A DNA stretch of 64,000 bases from Burkholderiaceae bacterium. Its GTDB lineage: Bacteria > Pseudomonadota > Gammaproteobacteria > Burkholderiales > Burkholderiaceae_F. The stretch covers positions 1 through 64,000 of the forward strand of contig JAFAIM010000060.1 in assembly GCA_019236735.1 (NCBI GenBank), given 5' to 3'. The number at the start of each line of letters is the position of its first letter. Positions within the stretch are counted from its first letter, which is position 1. Below, piece after piece: positions 62,333-64,000 of the stretch. A program made the translations under genes and the position numbers. The notes under the pieces were generated by a model, which saw only the letters and a list, made by a program, of their open reading frames with translations, searched no databases and was not told the origin of the DNA.

Positions 62333-64000
62333 AGCCGGTCGAGGCGGCGATCGCCGAGCTTGCTGCCTCGATCGCTGCGTTGGCGGCGGACGCCCAGGCC
62401 ATTCGATCCGCGACTGGCGCGGCAGGCGAGGGCACCGTGCTGCTGGTGGACGACGATCCGGTCGCTCGCATGATGACGGCAGCCGCGTTGGCTCGGCGCG
62501 GCTGGCGGGTGATCGAGGCCGACAGCGCCACCAGCGCACTGCAGCTGTTCGAGCGCGAGCAGCCGCAAGTGATCGCCCTCGATGCGGTAATGCCCGAACG
62601 GGACGGCTTCGCCACGTGCGAGCTGCTGCGCCAGCTTCCGGGCGGCGTGCACGTACCGGTTGTGATGTTGACCAGCTTGGAAGACGAGCAGTCCGTCGTA
62701 CGTGCGTACGACGTCGGCGCCTCGGACTTCTTCGTGAAGGCACCTGGGCGCTGGATGCTGCTGTCGCAGCGCCTGCGCTATCTGGTGCGGGCGTCGCGCG
62801 TGCGCGCGGAACTGGCGCGCAGCCGAGCCGACCTGCTTCGAGTGCAGCGGACGGACGCGCTGACCAAGCTGCCGAATCGGCGACGCTTCCAGGAAATCTT
62901 CGGTGCGGAGCTGCAGCGTGCGCATGAACGCGGCTCGCGCACCGGCTTGCTGTTGCTCGGCGTCAACCGTTTTCGCCTGATCAACGACTCGCTCGGAGTT
63001 GGCGCCGGCGATCAGCTGCTGCTGCAGATTTCGCGCCGTCTCGCCGACGCCTTTCGGGGCGAGGGCGATGCGGATCGATCGCGCCAATGGGGTTGCGACT
63101 CCGATGACGTCGATCCTGCCACGCGTCCGCCGGGGCCGTGCATGGCTCGAGTCGGTGGGCACGAATTCGCGTGTATGGTGCCCGACCTGGTCTACGAGGA
63201 CGACCTCGAGCGGCTGGCAAGACAGGCGTTCGAGGCCTTCGAGCAGCCGTTCTGGGTCGGCGGCAACGAACTGTTCGCCACCGCATCGATCGGCGCGGTC
63301 GTCTCACCGTCCGACGGACGCAGGGTTGTTCCTCTGCTCGCGCGCGCCGATCTGGCCATGCGCACAGTCGAGGAGGTGGGCGGCAACGGATTCCGGCGCT
63401 ACGCCGAGCGAATGAACACCACGCGCGCGGCGCACTGGAAACTCGAATCCGACCTGCACCGCGCGATCGGCTTGCGCCAGCTGCGCTTGCTCTACCAGCC
63501 CAAGATCGACGTAGCCACCGGCGCCATCGTCGGAGCCGAGGCGCTGATCCGCTGGCAGCGTGACGGTGAGCTCGTATCGCCCGCTGCCTTCATCCCCGCC
63601 GCGGAAGACTCGGGGCTGATCGTTCCGATCACCGAGTGGGTGCTGACCGAGGCATGCCGGCAACTGGGCGTATGGAATCGGGCAGGGCTGCCGCCAATCC
63701 CACTGTCAGTGAATATCTCGGGCCGCCACCTGCAACGTGGAACGCTGACCGTCCCCGTTCGCGACTGCCTGAACGCATACCCGATCGCCCCGGGTCAGCT
63801 GGAGCTGGAGATCACCGAGACGGCGTTGATGCGCAACCTCGACGACGTGCTGCCGCAGCTGCGCGCGCTCAAGGCGCTGGGGGTCTCGCTGTCGATCGAC
63901 GATTTCGGCACCGGATATTCCTCGCTCGCGTATTTAAAGCGCCTGCCAATCGACATTCTGAAAATCGACCGCGCGTTCGTCGGCGAGCTGGAGACGAGCC
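62329..64000 (+). CDS. Receiver-GGDEF-EAL regulator (3' end cut by the window)
   Basis: At least 557 residues are visible. The N-terminal receiver (about 30-150) keeps VDDDP, the phospho-acceptor in IALDAVMPERDG, MLTS and VKAPG. The GGDEF domain (about 175-365) has the signature changed to GGHEF in ARVGGHEFACMV and an insertion rich in Asp/Arg before it, so it probably does not make c-di-GMP. The EAL domain (from about 375) keeps GAEALIRW, SVNISG, EITET, DDFGTGYSS and LKIDRAF. The product is likely a phosphodiesterase controlled by phosphorylation. The end lies beyond 64000. Confidence 0.93.
   Translation, partial: MKPVEAAIAELAASIAALAADAQAIRSATGAAGEGTVLLVDDDPVARMMTAAALARRGWRVIEADSATSALQLFEREQPQVIALDAVMPERDGFATCELLRQLPGGVHVPVVMLTSLEDEQSVVRAYDVGASDFFVKAPGRWMLLSQRLRYLVRASRVRAELARSRADLLRVQRTDALTKLPNRRRFQEIFGAELQRAHERGSRTGLLLLGVNRFRLINDSLGVGAGDQLLLQISRRLADAFRGEGDADRSRQWGCDSDDVDPATRPPGPCMARVGGHEFACMVPDLVYEDDLERLARQAFEAFEQPFWVGGNELFATASIGAVVSPSDGRRVVPLLARADLAMRTVEEVGGNGFRRYAERMNTTRAAHWKLESDLHRAIGLRQLRLLYQPKIDVATGAIVGAEALIRWQRDGELVSPAAFIPAAEDSGLIVPITEWVLTEACRQLGVWNRAGLPPIPLSVNISGRHLQRGTLTVPVRDCLNAYPIAPGQLELEITETALMRNLDDVLPQLRALKALGVSLSIDDFGTGYSSLAYLKRLPIDILKIDRAFVGELETS

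Overview
The window is GC-rich chromosomal DNA, apparently from a betaproteobacterium, most likely of the order Burkholderiales. This rests on gene order: murA-hisGDCB-hisHAFIE-HIT-tatABC-degS-like-sspA-sspB, and a complete flhBAF-flhG-fliA plus flgNMA/flgBCDEFGHIJKL flagellar cluster. No genus can be named from sequence reading alone.

Layout. 1-5.5 kb: an orphan BrnA antitoxin beside a brnT remnant, then a leftward pair encoding a secreted subtilase with a repetitive tail and a membrane GGDEF-EAL protein. 5.7-18.4 kb: murA, nine histidine-biosynthesis cistrons, a HIT hydrolase, the Tat translocase, a DegS-like protease and the sspA-sspB pair. 18.45-20.7 kb: tRNA-Thr(UGU) whose 3' half is repeated 1.2 kb downstream, bracketing a MazF-type toxin-antitoxin pair, followed by a decayed HDOD gene and a decayed parE. 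20.7-25.8 kb: a leftward cluster of small ORF, ycaO, tfuA and a cyclase/STAND-ATPase/TPR gene, which is a candidate peptide-thioamidation system. 26-49.1 kb: flagellar and chemotaxis genes (ycgR, flhBAFG, fliA, a secreted Cache protein, an MCP, flgNMA, flgB-L). 49.2-54.2 kb: a nine-PAS HisKA_2-type kinase and an ANTAR response regulator whose start codon lies inside a 166-bp palindromic repeat. 54.2-59.8 kb: an accessory zone of toxin-antitoxin loci and their remnants (VapBC, PIN/Phd, DUF1778-GNAT), DUF1203, lipocalin-like and PagL-like genes. 59.8-64 kb: a sensor kinase and a divergent HAMP-GAF / receiver-GGDEF-EAL pair, the last cut by the window end.

How it works together. The his block is translationally coupled at several junctions and encodes the pathway except HisZ (needed by the short HisG) and histidinol-phosphatase. 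The flagellar part carries the sigma-28/anti-sigma pair fliA/flgM, with a recognisable sigma-28 promoter ahead of flgMN. A dispersed palindromic element (two full copies, one half copy) sits at or just after gene 3' ends. Duplicated gene 3' ends flank two accessory segments, which suggests repeated insertion and decay of small cargo modules.
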